A program made the translations under genes and the position numbers. From Rhodospirillaceae bacterium (GTDB lineage Bacteria; Pseudomonadota; Alphaproteobacteria; Bin65): a stretch of DNA of 48,479 bases. The notes beneath the pieces were generated by a model, which made no database searches, was not told where the DNA came from, and was given only the letters and a program-made list of their open reading frames with translations. This document shows, piece by piece, positions 1-9,385 of this stretch (its first letter is position 1; every line of letters starts with the position of its first letter). The stretch lies in contig VXNK01000043.1 in assembly GCA_009840595.1 (NCBI GenBank), forward strand, positions 1 to 48,479, given 5' to 3'.

Positions 1-868
1 TCTCGGTCTTCTGCACCAGGTCGCCGATATAGATGATGTTGTCGTTCTTCAGGCAGTTCGCCGAGCGGACCGACAGCTCCAGTTCGTCCACCTTGCGCAG
101 CAGGTTGCGGTTGAACGGCAGGTCGCCTTCGGTCTCCTCCCGGACGATCTGCTTCGGCTCTTCGAAATTGATGAAAAGCTGCAACTGGTCCTGCAGGATG
201 CGCGCCGCCAGCGCGACCGCGTCCTCCGGTGACACCGCGCCGTTGGTCTCGACGGAAAGCGACAGCTTGTCGAGGTCGGTCACCTGGCCGACCCGCGCGT
301 TCTCGACCTTGTAGGAGACTTTCTTGACCGGGCTGAAGATGGCGTCGATCGGTATGAGGCCGATCGGCGAATCCTCGGCACGGTTCTGGACCGCGGGCAC
401 ATAACCCTTGCCGCTCTCGACGGTCATTTCCATGACGACTTCGACATCCTGGTCGAGATGCATCAGCACATGGTCCGGGTCGAGAATGTCGACGTCGTGG
501 ACGCCCTCGATCTGGCTCGCGGTGACGGCACCGGGGCCCTGGGCGCGCAGCGAGAGGCGGCGCGCCGACGTGCCATGCATGCGCAAGGCCAGCGCCTTCA
601 CGTTCAGCACGATATCGGTGACATCCTCGAGCACCCCGGGAATCGAGGAAAATTCGTGCAGCACGCCCTCGATCTGGATCGACGTCACCGCCGCGCCCTG
701 CAGCGAGGACAGCAGCACCCGACGCAGGGCATTGCCCAGGGTCAGCCCGAAGCCGCGCTCCAGCGGCTGGACGACGATGGTCGCCCGGCGGTCGGGGTCG
801 CTGCCGTATTCGGTCGCCAGGCCGTTCGGCTTGATGATGTCGGTCCAGTTTTTCTGTTGTACGTTCAT
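1..868 (-). CDS. rpoA: RNA polymerase alpha subunit (3' end cut by window)
   Basis: Scaffold subunit that dimerises to nucleate RNA polymerase assembly and contacts UP elements and activators through its C-terminal domain. The reading frame starts MNVQQKNW and carries the N-terminal dimerisation domain (for example [13 protein letters not shown] near residue 45) for about 235 residues. It then enters the linker and the first half of the C-terminal domain ([15 protein letters not shown]). About 289 codons are present and roughly 45 to 50 residues are missing beyond base 1. It is the last visible gene of the alpha operon, 77 bases after rpsK. rplQ would be expected next, outside the window. Confidence 0.97.
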   Translation of the reverse strand, partial: MNVQQKNWTDIIKPNGLATEYGSDPDRRATIVVQPLERGFGLTLGNALRRVLLSSLQGAAVTSIQIEGVLHEFSSIPGVLEDVTDIVLNVKALALRMHGTSARRLSLRAQGPGAVTASQIEGVHDVDILDPDHVLMHLDQDVEVVMEMTVESGKGYVPAVQNRAEDSPIGLIPIDAIFSPVKKVSYKVENARVGQVTDLDKLSLSVETNGAVSPEDAVALAARILQDQLQLFINFEEPKQIVREETEGDLPFNRNLLRKVDELELSVRSANCLKNDNIIYIGDLVQKTE

Positions 869-945
869 ACCCTGTGCCCATAGCTGCCGGTCGCCCGGCG
901 CGTCATTCCATCAAATCCGCTGCGCCATTCCCCGGAGGGGAGCGG

Positions 946-1338
946 CTAGACCCGGCGGCGCTTGCGCGGCCGGCAACCGTTGTGCGGAATCGGCGTCACG
1001 TCGCGGATCGCCGTAATGTTGAAGCCGATCGATTGCAGGGCGCGCAGGGCGGATTCGCGTCCGCCGCCCGGGCCCTTGACCTCGACTTCCAGGGTCTTCA
1101 TGCCGTGTTCCTGCGCCTTGCGGCCGGCGTCCTCGGCGGCGATCTGCGCCGCATAGGGCGTCGATTTCCGCGAGCCCTTGAAACCCTGGGACCCTGCCGA
1201 AGACCAGGAAATCGCGTTGCCCTGGGCGTCCGTGATCGTGATCATCGTATTGTTGAAAGAGGCGTTCACATGGGCGACGCCCGATGTGATGTTCTTCCGT
1301 TCGCGGCGACGTACCCGCCCTGTCGTTGGACTTGCCAT
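946..1338 (-). CDS. rpsK: 30S ribosomal protein S11 (uS11)
   Basis: Platform protein of the small subunit, lying near the 3' end of 16S rRNA and the mRNA exit. The product is 130 residues, the normal family length, with the conserved core [18 protein letters not shown] and the basic tail RPRKRRRV. An in-frame extension upstream to 1416 exists, but the family start [16 protein letters not shown] at 1338 is clearly the right one. It lies 102 bases after rpsM and 77 before rpoA. The rpsD gene that follows rpsK in E. coli is absent here, as is usual in alphaproteobacteria. Confidence 0.97.
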   Translation of the reverse strand: MASPTTGRVRRRERKNITSGVAHVNASFNNTMITITDAQGNAISWSSAGSQGFKGSRKSTPYAAQIAAEDAGRKAQEHGMKTLEVEVKGPGGGRESALRALQSIGFNITAIRDVTPIPHNGCRPRKRRRV

Positions 1339-1440
1339 CCACTGCTCCTGCGTGCGGTCTCCGGCTCGCTCCCGCCTTGCGGCGCGGCGGGGCGCGGCCG
1401 AGTCTGACAGGCGCACCGCTGCCGGCGCGCCCGAAGGTTG

Positions 1441-1809
1441 TTACTTCTTCTTGCCGGCGATCGGCCGCGCCTTGCCCTTGCGGGTGCGCGCGTTGGTGTG
1501 GGTGCGCTGGCCGCGAACCGGCAGTCCCTTGCGGTGCCGCAGGCCGCGATAGCAGCCCAGGTCCATCAGGCGCTTGACGTTCATCGCCGTCTCGCGGCGC
1601 AGGTCGCCCTCGACCTGGAAGGTCCGGTCGATGGTTTCGCGGATCCGCACGACCTCATCGTCGGACAACTGGTTGACCCGCTTTTCCGCCGGCAGGCCGA
1701 CGGCGTCGACAATGCGCCGGGCATGGGCCGGACCGATGCCGTGAATGTAGGTCAGGGCGATGACGACCCGTTTTCCGGTCGGAATATTGACACCAGCAAT
1801 TCGCGCCAA
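1441..1809 (-). CDS. rpsM: 30S ribosomal protein S13 (uS13), TTG start
   Basis: Head protein of the small subunit that forms bridges B1a and B1b with the 50S subunit. The product is 122 residues: helix-two-turn-helix region ([14 protein letters not shown], then [13 protein letters not shown]) and the conserved end [19 protein letters not shown] place the start at a TTG at 1809 because family members begin exactly at (M)ARIAGVNIP and AAGGAGA sits about 8 bases upstream. An ATG at 1881 would add 24 residues without family support. The stop is 102 bases before rpsK. Confidence 0.94.
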   Translation of the reverse strand: MARIAGVNIPTGKRVVIALTYIHGIGPAHARRIVDAVGLPAEKRVNQLSDDEVVRIRETIDRTFQVEGDLRRETAMNVKRLMDLGCYRGLRHRKGLPVRGQRTHTNARTRKGKARPIAGKKK

Positions 1810-1963
1810 GGTGCGCTCTCCTTCTACCAGGCGGTTGCCGCTTCGGGACTTTTCCGGTTCCGGCCCCAGGCCGAAACGCATCCGGTGTGCGCAAACGCGA
1901 ACGGGCCCCGAAAGGGCAATACTCCCCGGAGCCACGGCGAATATAGTCCGCTGCCCCGGCCTG

Positions 1964-2563
1964 TCAATCTGCCGCCCGCTTCGCCTGGGGGCTGTTCTCG
2001 AGGATCGCCCCCAGTTGCGTCGTTACGTCATCGATCTCCGCCATGCCGTCGACCGTTTCCAGACGGCCGGACTTTTCGTAGTAGGGCAGGATCGGTGCGG
2101 TCTGCTCCCGATAGACGATAATGCGTTTCTTCAGGGTCTCGGCATTGTCGTCCGCCCGGGCGCCGGCGCTTTCCTGCGCCCGCCTTTCGATCCGGGCGAA
2201 CAGCGCGGCTTCGTCCACCCGCATTTCGATGATGTGATGGATGTCTATCCGCTTTTCGGACAGGACATCGTCCAGTTTCTCGGCCTGGACGACGGTGCGG
2301 GGAAAGCCGTCGAGGATGAAGCCCTTTTCCCGGATTTCCGCATCCTCGATGCGTTCGGCGATAATGCCGACGACCATATCGTCCGGCACGAGGTCGCCGC
2401 GGTCGAGGATCGCCTTCGCCCTGAGGCCCGCTTCGGTGCCCGCCGCCGCCGCGGCGCGCAGTATGTCGCCGGTCGACAGGTGAACCATCCCGTACCGCTT
2501 CTCCAGGCGCTGGGCCTGGGTGCCCTTACCGCAACCGGGCGGACCCATCAGAACGATGTTCAA
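1964..2563 (-). CDS. adk: Adenylate kinase, short-lid type, TTG start
   Basis: Converts ATP and AMP to two ADP in the cytoplasm, keeping adenylate pools balanced. The product is 199 residues: P-loop GPPGCGKGT at 7 to 15, AMP-binding segment LSTGDILR, and the conserved ILDGFPRT. The usual ~38-residue LID, zinc-binding in many Gram-positives, is replaced by a short segment after RIERR ([15 protein letters not shown]), the short form common in alphaproteobacteria. The start is a TTG whose bases overlap the secY stop (TTGA at 2560 to 2563), so translation is probably coupled to secY. Confidence 0.96.
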   Translation of the reverse strand: MNIVLMGPPGCGKGTQAQRLEKRYGMVHLSTGDILRAAAAAGTEAGLRAKAILDRGDLVPDDMVVGIIAERIEDAEIREKGFILDGFPRTVVQAEKLDDVLSEKRIDIHHIIEMRVDEAALFARIERRAQESAGARADDNAETLKKRIIVYREQTAPILPYYEKSGRLETVDGMAEIDDVTTQLGAILENSPQAKRAAD

Positions 2564-3906
2564 GACTTCCTGCCTCGCAGACGGGATTTCCGGATCAGCC
2601 CTTCATACTGATGCGCCAGCATGTGGCCCTGGATCTGCGCCACGGTATCCATGGTCACCGAGACCACGATCAGCAGCGAGGTACCGCCGAAGTAGAACGG
2701 GATCGCATATTGCGTGATCAGCACCTCGGGCAGGGCGCATACCGCACACAGATAGAGCGCGCCGACGACGGTGATCCGCGTGAGCACATGGTCCAGATAA
2801 TCGGCGGTCGGCTTGCCCGGACGGATGCCCGGGATGAAGCCGCCGTATTTGCGCAGATTGTCCGCCGTATCCTGGGGATTGAAGACGATCGCCGTGTAGA
2901 AAAAGGTGAAGAAGGCGACCATGCCGACATAGACGAGCAGGAACAGCGGTTGGCCGCGCCCCATCAGCGCGTTGACCACGTTCAACCATTCCGGTCCGCC
3001 CTGCCCGGAAAAGCCGGTAATCGTCGCCGGCAGCAGCAACAGCGAACTGGCGAAAATCGGCGGGATCACGCCGGCGGTGTTGAGCTTCAGCGGGATATGC
3101 GATTGCTCGCCGCCGATCTGCCGGTTGCCTTGCTGCCGCTTCGGATACTGGACGACAATTCTTCGTTGCGCCCGCTCCATGAACACGACGAAGGCGACGA
3201 CCAGCACCGCCATGGCGATGAAGGCGATGATCGCGAAGGCCGAGAGGGAGCCGCGGCGGCCCATTTCGAACAGTTGCGCCATGGCCGCCGGACCGCTGGC
3301 GACGATGCCGGCGAAGATGATGAGCGAAATGCCGTTGCCCACGCCGCGCGCGGTGATCTGCTCGCCCAGCCACATCAGGAAAATCGTGCCGCCGACCAGC
3401 GTGATGACGACGGTCGCGCGGAAGAACATGCCGGGGTTGGCGACCGCGTTGCCGGCGCTCGAACTGGCGCCCTCGAGGCTGACCGCAACGCCGTAGGCTT
3501 GGACCGCCGCCAGCAACACCGTGAGGTAACGGGTGTACTGGTTGATTTTCTTGCGGCCGGACTCGCCTTCTTTCTTGAGCTGGTCCAGCTTCGGCGACAC
3601 GGCGGTCAGGAGCTGGATGATAATCGCCGCCGAGATGTAGGGCATGATGTTGAGCGCAAAGATCGTCATGCGCTCCAGCGCGCCGCCCGAAAAGGTGCTG
3701 AGCACCGTCAGGAGGCCGCCGCCCTGGTTAATCTGGGCGAAGATGTCGGCAAATATCTGCTGGTCGATGCCGGGGATGGGGATGTAGGTGCCCAGCCGGT
3801 AGACGATCAGCGCACCCAGTGTGAACCACAGGCGCTTCTTCAGGTCGGTCGCCTTGGAAAAGGCGCTCCAGCCCATGCCCGGAGCAATTCTGTCGGTCGC
3901 TGCCAT
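2560..3906 (-). CDS. secY: Preprotein translocase subunit SecY
   Basis: Forms the protein-conducting channel of the Sec translocon in the inner membrane with SecE, whose gene lies near 30.5 kb. The product is 448 residues with ten predicted membrane segments. Landmarks are the plug region (FSGGALERMTIFALNIMPYI), the cytoplasmic loop with QYPKRQQGNRQIGG that binds SecA and ribosomes, and the TM10 region GGTSLLIVVSVTMDT. The start MAATDRIAPGMGWSAF at 3906 is chosen over an unsupported Arg-rich upstream extension. It lies 37 bases after rplO and overlaps adk by 4 bases. Confidence 0.97.
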   Translation of the reverse strand: MAATDRIAPGMGWSAFSKATDLKKRLWFTLGALIVYRLGTYIPIPGIDQQIFADIFAQINQGGGLLTVLSTFSGGALERMTIFALNIMPYISAAIIIQLLTAVSPKLDQLKKEGESGRKKINQYTRYLTVLLAAVQAYGVAVSLEGASSSAGNAVANPGMFFRATVVITLVGGTIFLMWLGEQITARGVGNGISLIIFAGIVASGPAAMAQLFEMGRRGSLSAFAIIAFIAMAVLVVAFVVFMERAQRRIVVQYPKRQQGNRQIGGEQSHIPLKLNTAGVIPPIFASSLLLLPATITGFSGQGGPEWLNVVNALMGRGQPLFLLVYVGMVAFFTFFYTAIVFNPQDTADNLRKYGGFIPGIRPGKPTADYLDHVLTRITVVGALYLCAVCALPEVLITQYAIPFYFGGTSLLIVVSVTMDTVAQIQGHMLAHQYEGLIRKSRLRGRKS

Positions 3907-3943
3907 CCAGTTGCCTGTCGCGTCTGCGTGACGAGGTTCGGGC

Positions 3944-4504
3944 TCAGGTCTCCGCCGCGGCGGCGGACTTGCCGCGCCCGGCGCGTTCTGCCCGCCTCGC
4001 CGCCTTCTTCTCGTTCTTCGGCAGCTTGCCTTCCGGCTTCGGCGCCGCAGCTTCGATATTGACCTTGCCGCCGGCCCGTTCAACCGCCGCGACCGCCGCA
4101 CCCGTGGCGCCGGCGACCGAAATTTCGACGGCAGCCGAAATTTCGCCGTGACCGAGCAGGCGCACGCCGTCCAGCGGCCGCCGGATCACGCCGGCCTGCT
4201 TGAGCGCCGCGGCATCGACCGGCGCGCCGGCGTCCAGCTTCCCGGCGTCGATCGCCTGCTGGAGACGGCCGACATTCACTGCCGCATAGGTCTTGCGGAA
4301 GATGTTGTTGAAGCCGCGTTTGGGCAGGCGCATGTACAGCGGCATCTGCCCGCCCTCGAACCCCCCGAGCGAGACGCCGGAGCGGGATTTCTGGCCCTTG
4401 TGGCCGCGGCCGCCGGTCTTGCCCTTGCCGGAGCCGATGCCGCGTCCGATCCGCGTCCGCACCTTGCGGGCACCCTTGTTGTCGGCCAGTTCGTTGAGTT
4501 TCAT
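3944..4504 (-). CDS. rplO: 50S ribosomal protein L15 (uL15) with extended C-terminus
   Basis: Large-subunit protein that binds 23S rRNA late in assembly. The Gly/Lys-rich N-terminal arm ([19 protein letters not shown], residues 20 to 38) and the globular domain ([20 protein letters not shown]) are typical. The product is 186 residues against the usual 145 to 160. The excess is a charged low-complexity tail after [10 protein letters not shown], rich in Lys, Arg, Glu and Ala and ending KSAAAAET. It sits between rpmD and secY in the canonical spc order. Confidence 0.96.
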   Translation of the reverse strand: MKLNELADNKGARKVRTRIGRGIGSGKGKTGGRGHKGQKSRSGVSLGGFEGGQMPLYMRLPKRGFNNIFRKTYAAVNVGRLQQAIDAGKLDAGAPVDAAALKQAGVIRRPLDGVRLLGHGEISAAVEISVAGATGAAVAAVERAGGKVNIEAAAPKPEGKLPKNEKKAARRAERAGRGKSAAAAET

Positions 4505-4563
4505 CGTTCCAAACCCGCTGTTGCCGGCCGGGCTGGCTGCCCCGCCGGTCGCCGTCCCGGTCT

Positions 4564-4752
4564 TCAGTCCTCGACGCGCACCAGATGGTGCACCTTGCGG
4601 ATCATGCCGCGCACGGCCGGCGTATCCTCCAGCTCCCGCGTCCGGTGCATCTTGTTGAGTCCCAAGCCGACCAGCGTGGCGCGCTGGTCTTTCGGCCGGC
4701 CGATCGGGCTGCCGGTCTGGGTTACCCGCAACGTCTTCTTCTTCTCTGCCAT
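4564..4752 (-). CDS. rpmD: 50S ribosomal protein L30 (uL30)
   Basis: Small two-helix, three-strand protein of the large subunit. The 62-residue product contains the family signature [14 protein letters not shown], then [19 protein letters not shown] and the C-terminal [12 protein letters not shown]. The start MAEKKK is chosen because the upstream in-frame extension does not match the family. The gene follows rpsE by 40 bases and precedes rplO by 59, the standard spc order. Confidence 0.96.
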   Translation of the reverse strand: MAEKKKTLRVTQTGSPIGRPKDQRATLVGLGLNKMHRTRELEDTPAVRGMIRKVHHLVRVED

Positions 4753-4792
4753 TGTGCCTGCTCCGCCGCCCCGCAAGGCGGACGCTGATGTC

Positions 4793-5368
4793 CTATTCGC
4801 GGGCCTCGCCGCCATCCTGGCGGCGTCCGACGATATCGCCGACCTTCTTGCTCCGCCGCGACGCCACATCGCGCGGCGACTGGATCTGCGTCAGCGCGTC
4901 GAAGGTCGCCTTGACCATGTTGTGCGGATTCGACGTGCCAACCGATTTGGCGACGATGTCGTGGATGCCGATGCTCTCGAAGATCGCCCGCATCGGACCG
5001 CCCGCGATAATGCCCGTTCCGGCCGGCGCGGCCCGCAGCACGACCTTGCCGGCGCCGTAGCGCCCCTTGACGTCGTGATGGAGGGTGCGCGCCTCGCGCA
5101 GCGGCACCCGGATCATCTGGCGCTTGGCCTGCTCCGTCGCCTTGCGGATCGCTTCCGGGACCTCGCGCGCCTTGCCGGCGCCGTGCCCGACCCGGCCCTT
5201 GCCGTCGCCGACCACCACCAGCGCGGCAAAACCGAAACGCCGGCCGCCCTTTACCACCTTGGCGACTCTGTTGATGCTGACGAGCTTCTCGACGAACTCG
5301 TTTTCGTCCCGGTCGTCGCCGCCCCCGCCGCCGCGGCGCCGGTCGTCGCGCCTGTTCTCTCGAGCCAT
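4793..5368 (-). CDS. rpsE: 30S ribosomal protein S5 (uS5)
   Basis: Small-subunit protein near the decoding centre and mRNA entry, linked to accuracy and spectinomycin binding. The product is 191 residues: an Arg/Gly/Asp-rich N-terminal tail ([11 protein letters not shown]), the dsRBD-like domain beginning [20 protein letters not shown], and the C-terminal domain with [19 protein letters not shown]. The spectinomycin-loop sequence [13 protein letters not shown] looks wild type. It lies 18 bases after rplR. Confidence 0.97.
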   Translation of the reverse strand: MARENRRDDRRRGGGGGDDRDENEFVEKLVSINRVAKVVKGGRRFGFAALVVVGDGKGRVGHGAGKAREVPEAIRKATEQAKRQMIRVPLREARTLHHDVKGRYGAGKVVLRAAPAGTGIIAGGPMRAIFESIGIHDIVAKSVGTSNPHNMVKATFDALTQIQSPRDVASRRSKKVGDIVGRRQDGGEARE

Positions 5369-5386
5369 TCGCTTGCCGTCCCGTTT

Positions 5387-5752
5387 CTAGAACTTGAGGC
5401 CGGCTTCGCGCGCGGCTTCCGCCAGCGCCTTGACCCGGCCGTGATAGATGTAGCCGCCGCGGTCGAAGACCACGGTCTCGACATCGGCTTTCAGCGCGCG
5501 TTCCGCCACCAGCTTGCCGACGGCTTCGGCGGCCGCGATGTTGGCGCCGTTGCCGATGGCGCTCCTCACGCCTTTCTCGACAGTCGAGGCCGCCGCCCTG
5601 GTTTCGCCCGTCCGGTCGTCGATCACCTGGGCATAGATGTGCTTGCCCGACCGGAAAACCGACAGCCGCGGGCGGCCGTTCGCTCTTTTCCGAATCGCGT
5701 GCCGGTTGCGGCGCCTGCGGCGCGCAAACAGGATTTCTTCTTTCGTCGCCAT
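5387..5752 (-). CDS. rplR: 50S ribosomal protein L18 (uL18)
   Basis: Binds 5S rRNA together with L5 and L25 in the central protuberance. The 121-residue product shows the basic N-terminus [15 protein letters not shown], the core [20 protein letters not shown], and the C-terminal signature [23 protein letters not shown]. The start [10 protein letters not shown] at 5752 matches the family; the in-frame region upstream belongs to rplF read in another frame. rplF ends 68 bases upstream. Confidence 0.97.
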   Translation of the reverse strand: MATKEEILFARRRRRNRHAIRKRANGRPRLSVFRSGKHIYAQVIDDRTGETRAAASTVEKGVRSAIGNGANIAAAEAVGKLVAERALKADVETVVFDRGGYIYHGRVKALAEAAREAGLKF

Positions 5753-5820
5753 CGTCGATCGCTGCTCGCCAAAAATCGGGAAACAGACGGCCCGGAATCC
5801 GGTAGTCCGGAGGCCGGCGC

Positions 5821-6354
5821 CTATTTCTTTTTGCCTTCCTTGCGCATCACATATTCGTCGCGATAGCGCACGCCCTTGCCCTTGTAGGGTTCGGGGGGGC
5901 GGAATGCGCGCACTTCGCTGCAGAACTGGCCGACCGCGGCCTTGTTGGAGCCTTTCACCTCGATCGAGACGTTGCGCTCGACCGAGACGCTGATGCCGTC
6001 CGGGATCGGGTAGTCGATATCGTGGCTGTAGCCAAGCTGCAGGTTGAGGGTCTTGCCCTGCACGGCAGCGCGATAACCGACGCCCTGGATTTCCAGATTG
6101 TAGGTGAAACCTTCCGACACCCCGGTCACGATGTTCTGCAGCTGGCTGCGGGTGGTGCCCCACATGTTGCGCGCCCGTTTGCCGTCGTTGGCCGGCAGCA
6201 CGGTCAGCGCACCGTCCTGCTGGCTCACGGCAACATCCTCGGAGAGCCGGAAGCTCTCTTCGCCCAGCTTGCCTTTGGCGGTCACCAACAGGCCGTCGAT
6301 CGTAACGTCGACGCCGCCCGGGATCTTCACCGGTTCCTTGCCGATCCGCGACAT
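5821..6354 (-). CDS. rplF: 50S ribosomal protein L6 (uL6)
   Basis: Large-subunit protein at the base of the L7/L12 stalk, near the factor-binding site and the sarcin-ricin loop. The product is 177 residues: [12 protein letters not shown] at the N-terminus, two L6 repeats, and the signature [17 protein letters not shown] near the C-terminus. Length and start agree with the family. It lies 42 bases after rpsH and 68 before rplR. Confidence 0.97.
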   Translation of the reverse strand: MSRIGKEPVKIPGGVDVTIDGLLVTAKGKLGEESFRLSEDVAVSQQDGALTVLPANDGKRARNMWGTTRSQLQNIVTGVSEGFTYNLEIQGVGYRAAVQGKTLNLQLGYSHDIDYPIPDGISVSVERNVSIEVKGSNKAAVGQFCSEVRAFRPPEPYKGKGVRYRDEYVMRKEGKKK

Positions 6355-6396
6355 GGCTCGTTCCGTTCCGTTACTTCGGTTCCGCCCCGTACCGAA

Positions 6397-6795
6397 TCAG
6401 AAGACCCGGCAGAGCACTTCGCCGCCCACATTGGCCTCGCGGGCGGCGTTGTCCGAAAGGACTCCCTGTCCGGTGGACAGGATTTTCGTTCCAAGGCCCC
6501 CGCGATCGCGGCTCAGGTCCTTGATGGCCGAATAGACCCGGCGGCCGGGCGTGGAGACCCGGGCGATTTCCCGGATTGCCGGACCGCCCTCATGGTATTT
6601 CAGTTCGACGACGATCTCCCTGATGCCCTTGGCGACCTCGCGCTCGCTGTAGCCGCGGATATAGCCCTCGTCCTTCAGGACGCGCAGCACGTTCATCTTC
6701 AGCGTCGAGTGCGGGCACACGATGCTGGCCTTGGAGGCGCGCTGGCCGTTGCGGATTCGGGTCAGCAGGTCGCCGAGGGGGTCGCTCATCGCCAT
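6397..6795 (-). CDS. rpsH: 30S ribosomal protein S8 (uS8)
   Basis: Primary binder of helix 21 of 16S rRNA; in E. coli S8 is also the translational repressor of the spc operon. The 132-residue product has MSDPLGDLLTRIRNGQ at the N-terminus, the middle VPHSTLKMN-like segment (CPHSTLKMNVLRVL) and the C-terminal STGQGVLSDNAAREANVGGEVLC. The ATG at 6795 (MAMSDP) is taken as the start; the ATG two codons later (6789) is nearly as good. It lies 11 bases after rpsN. Confidence 0.97.
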   Translation of the reverse strand: MAMSDPLGDLLTRIRNGQRASKASIVCPHSTLKMNVLRVLKDEGYIRGYSEREVAKGIREIVVELKYHEGGPAIREIARVSTPGRRVYSAIKDLSRDRGGLGTKILSTGQGVLSDNAAREANVGGEVLCRVF

Positions 6796-6806
6796 GGTCC
6801 GGATCC

Positions 6807-7112
6807 TTACCAGCTCGACTTGACGACGCCCGGCAGCTGGCCCTTGGAACCAAGCTCCCTGAGCGCAATGCGCGAGATGCCGAACTTGCGGTAGTAGCCG
6901 CGCGGCCGGCCGCTGACGGCGCAGCGGTTGCGCAGACGGACGGCGGCGCCGTTCTTCGGTAGCTCGTTGAGCTTGAGCCGCGCCTTGAACCGCTCTTCCG
7001 GCGGCAGCGACGCATCTTTGGCCATCGCCCTGAGCGCAGCCCGCTTGCCGGCGAATTTCGTCACCAGCTTGCGCCGCCTCTCGTTTTTCTCGATTGCGCT
7101 TTTCTTCGCCAT
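6807..7112 (-). CDS. rpsN: 30S ribosomal protein S14 (uS14), zinc-free form
   Basis: Late-assembling protein of the small-subunit head. The product is 101 residues, the long form without the CxxC pairs of the zinc-binding paralogue: only one Cys is seen ([17 protein letters not shown]). The C-terminal signature [21 protein letters not shown] is intact. Because it does not need zinc, it should not require a zinc-starvation replacement. The gene lies between rplE and rpsH in normal order. Confidence 0.97.
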   Translation of the reverse strand: MAKKSAIEKNERRRKLVTKFAGKRAALRAMAKDASLPPEERFKARLKLNELPKNGAAVRLRNRCAVSGRPRGYYRKFGISRIALRELGSKGQLPGVVKSSW

Positions 7113-7136
7113 CGTCGGATCTCGTTCCTGCGTTGC

Positions 7137-7685
7137 CTAGCTGGCGCGGAAGGGCAGATTGAAGCCCTTGAGCAGCGCCAGCGCCTCTTCGTCGGTCCGT
7201 GCGGTCGTCACCATGACGATATCCATGCCACGGATCGTATCGGTCTTGTCGTAGTCGATTTCCGGGAACACGAGCTGTTCGCGGATGCCCATCGCGAAAT
7301 TGCCCCGGCCGTCGAAGCTCTTCGGGCTGAGGCCGCGGAAATCGCGCACCCGCGGCAGGGCGATCGTCACCAGCCGGTCGAGGAACTCGTACATCCGGGT
7401 CCGCCGCAGCGTTACCTTTGCGCCGATCGTCATGCCCTCGCGCAGCTTGAACCCGGCCTCCGAGCGCGTTGCGCGGGTCACGAGCGGCTTCTGGCCGGAG
7501 ATCCGGGTCATGTCGTCCACGGCGCCGTCGATCTTCTTCCGGTCCTGGGTCGCCTCGCCGACGCCCATGTTCAGGACGATTTTTTCCAGGCGCGGAATCT
7601 GGTTCGGGTTCACATAGTCGAAGGCCTCCTTCAACTGGTCCCGCACCGTGTTCTTGTAGTGCTCGTACAGTCTTGGCGAAGACAT
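7137..7685 (-). CDS. rplE: 50S ribosomal protein L5 (uL5)
   Basis: Binds 5S rRNA and contacts S13 and P-site tRNA from the central protuberance. The 182-residue product has the signature [16 protein letters not shown], the segment [16 protein letters not shown] and the C-terminal [19 protein letters not shown]. Length and start ([12 protein letters not shown]) fit the family. It is 26 bases after rplX and 24 bases before rpsN, inside the spc segment. Confidence 0.97.
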   Translation of the reverse strand: MSSPRLYEHYKNTVRDQLKEAFDYVNPNQIPRLEKIVLNMGVGEATQDRKKIDGAVDDMTRISGQKPLVTRATRSEAGFKLREGMTIGAKVTLRRTRMYEFLDRLVTIALPRVRDFRGLSPKSFDGRGNFAMGIREQLVFPEIDYDKTDTIRGMDIVMVTTARTDEEALALLKGFNLPFRAS

Positions 7686-7711
7686 GGTCCGGTCGCTCCT
7701 TCCGCTCGCCG

Positions 7712-8047
7712 CTACCGGTCGATGATTTCGCCGGACCGCTTGGCGAAGCGTACTTTCCGGCCGCCTTCCAGGAAGGTGTAGCCGACCCGCGTCGCGCCGG
7801 AGTCCTTGGGATCGACCATGGCCACATTCGAGATGTGGATCGGCGCTTCGCGCTCGACGATGCCGCCGGGATTCATCTGGGTCGGCTTTGTGTGCCGTTT
7901 GACCATGTTCGCACCGCCGACCACGACGCGGTGGTCGCCCGGCCTGCGGCCCTTGATGACCCTGGTGATGTCGCCGGTCTTGCCCTTGTCCTTGCCGGCG
8001 GTGATGACCACCCGGTCGCCCTTCTTCAGTCTTATCTTGACAGCCAT
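7712..8047 (-). CDS. rplX: 50S ribosomal protein L24 (uL24)
   Basis: Assembly initiator of the large subunit, located near the peptide exit. The 111-residue product starts [19 protein letters not shown], the KOW motif typical of L24 ([18 protein letters not shown]), followed by [19 protein letters not shown] and a C-terminal [19 protein letters not shown]. The start at 8047 is where family members begin; the frame continues upstream into rplN sequence without meaning. It is 38 bases after rplN. Confidence 0.97.
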   Translation of the reverse strand: MAVKIRLKKGDRVVITAGKDKGKTGDITRVIKGRRPGDHRVVVGGANMVKRHTKPTQMNPGGIVEREAPIHISNVAMVDPKDSGATRVGYTFLEGGRKVRFAKRSGEIIDR

Positions 8048-8085
8048 TGTCTCGACCGCTCCTTCCGCGCGCCTGCCGACAGCCC

Positions 8086-8454
8086 CTAAAGGACTTCCGG
8101 GGCGAGGGAGATGATTTTCATGTAGCCCTTGCCGCGCAGTTCGCGCGTCACCGGGCCGAAGATGCGGGTGCCGACCGGCTCGCCGGTCTTGTTGATGAGG
8201 ACGGCGGCATTGCGGTCGAAGCGGATCGCCGTGCCGTCGTCCCGGCGCACCTCCTTCGCCGTTCGCACGATCACCGCGCGGTGCAGGTCGCCCTTCTTGA
8301 CCCGGCCCCGCGGAATCGCTTCCTTGACCGACACGACGATCACGTCGCCAACGCCGGCCGACTTGCGCTTCGAGCCGCCGAGCACCTTGATGCACTGCAC
8401 CTTGCGCGCGCCGCTGTTGTCCGCGACTTCCAGCCTGGATTGCATCTGGATCAT
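8086..8454 (-). CDS. rplN: 50S ribosomal protein L14 (uL14)
   Basis: Large-subunit protein at the subunit interface that forms bridges B5 and B8 and is the docking site of the silencing factor RsfS. The 122-residue product is the exact usual length: [18 protein letters not shown], the signature [19 protein letters not shown], and [13 protein letters not shown]. It lies 36 bases after rpsQ. Confidence 0.98.
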   Translation of the reverse strand: MIQMQSRLEVADNSGARKVQCIKVLGGSKRKSAGVGDVIVVSVKEAIPRGRVKKGDLHRAVIVRTAKEVRRDDGTAIRFDRNAAVLINKTGEPVGTRIFGPVTRELRGKGYMKIISLAPEVL

Positions 8455-8490
8455 GGTTCCGGTCTCCCGAATTCCGGCCGCCGTCCGCCG

Positions 8491-8727
8491 TCAGGCGTCG
8501 CCGGCCAGAACCTGCCAGGTCTTGCGTTTCGAAAGGGGCCTGCATTCCTGGATCGACACGCGGTCGCCCGCCTTGCAGGCATTGTTCTCGTCATGCGCCA
8601 TGAACTTCTTCGAGCGGCGGATGAACTTCTTGTAGAGCGGATGCATGATCCGGCGCTCGACGCGCACGATCACGGTCTTGTCCGCCGCGTCGCTCACCAC
8701 GACGCCATGGAGTATGCGTTTCGGCAT
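8491..8727 (-). CDS. rpsQ: 30S ribosomal protein S17 (uS17)
   Basis: Primary 16S rRNA binding protein with an OB fold. The 78-residue product carries [19 protein letters not shown], then [20 protein letters not shown] and the family signature region [18 protein letters not shown]. The ATG at 8727 is 5 bases after the rpmC stop, so the two are likely translated together. Upstream in-frame sequence was ignored because it does not match the family. Confidence 0.97.
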   Translation of the reverse strand: MPKRILHGVVVSDAADKTVIVRVERRIMHPLYKKFIRRSKKFMAHDENNACKAGDRVSIQECRPLSKRKTWQVLAGDA

Positions 8728-8732
8728 CCGCC

Positions 8733-8945
8733 TCAACTCCCCTCGACGGCGCCTGCGGCGCGCCGCCTTTCGTTCACGATCGTCTTGACCCGCGCAATGT
8801 CCCGGCGGACCTCGCGGGCGCGAACGGTGTTTTCGAGCTGGCCGCTGGCGGCCTGGAAGCGCAGGTTGAACTGCTCCTTCTTCAACTCCTCCAGCTGCTC
8901 GTTCAACTGATCCATGGATTTGGGGCGGAGATCGCCGGCATGCAT
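8733..8945 (-). CDS. rpmC: 50S ribosomal protein L29 (uL29)
   Basis: Small coiled-coil protein near the exit tunnel, part of the docking platform for trigger factor and SRP. The 70-residue product has the family pattern [26 protein letters not shown] and then VRREIARIKT-like [16 protein letters not shown] use the ATG at 8945 ([10 protein letters not shown]), which fits the normal N-terminus and is only 5 bases from the rplP stop. Confidence 0.96.
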   Translation of the reverse strand: MHAGDLRPKSMDQLNEQLEELKKEQFNLRFQAASGQLENTVRAREVRRDIARVKTIVNERRRAAGAVEGS

Positions 8946-8950
8946 GGCCC

Positions 8951-9367
8951 CTACTCCTCTTCCAGCCGCTTGACGAACCGGGTGCTGACCGGGAGCTTCG
9001 CCGACGCCAGCTCGAACGCCCGGCGGGCGACATCTTCCGGCACGCCGTCCAGCTCGAACATGATGCGGCCCGGATGGACGCGCACCGCCCAGTATTCGGG
9101 CGACCCCTTGCCCTTGCCCTGACGGACTTCCGCCGGCTTCTGGCTGACCGGCAGGTCCGGGAAAATGCGGATCCACAGCTTGCCGACGCGCTTCATGTGG
9201 CGGGTGATCGTGCGGCGCGCCGCCTCGATCTGGCGCGACGTGACCCGCTCCGGCGATGTCGCCTTCAGGCCGTAGGCGCCGAAGTTCAGCTGCGTGCCGC
9301 CCTTCGCGAAGCCGTGTATGCGGCCCTTGTGCTGTTTGCGGAACCTGGTCCGCTTGGGGCTGAGCAT
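8951..9367 (-). CDS. rplP: 50S ribosomal protein L16 (uL16)
   Basis: Late-assembly protein next to the A-site tRNA elbow and 5S rRNA. The 138-residue product starts [19 protein letters not shown] and contains the signatures [11 protein letters not shown] and the Gly/Lys-rich loop [17 protein letters not shown]. Arg81 hydroxylation by RoxA targets this loop in E. coli; the corresponding arginine context ([10 protein letters not shown]) is present. It lies 18 bases after rpsC. Confidence 0.98.
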   Translation of the reverse strand: MLSPKRTRFRKQHKGRIHGFAKGGTQLNFGAYGLKATSPERVTSRQIEAARRTITRHMKRVGKLWIRIFPDLPVSQKPAEVRQGKGKGSPEYWAVRVHPGRIMFELDGVPEDVARRAFELASAKLPVSTRFVKRLEEE

Positions 9368-9385
9368 CCTTCCCGCTCCCGTCGG

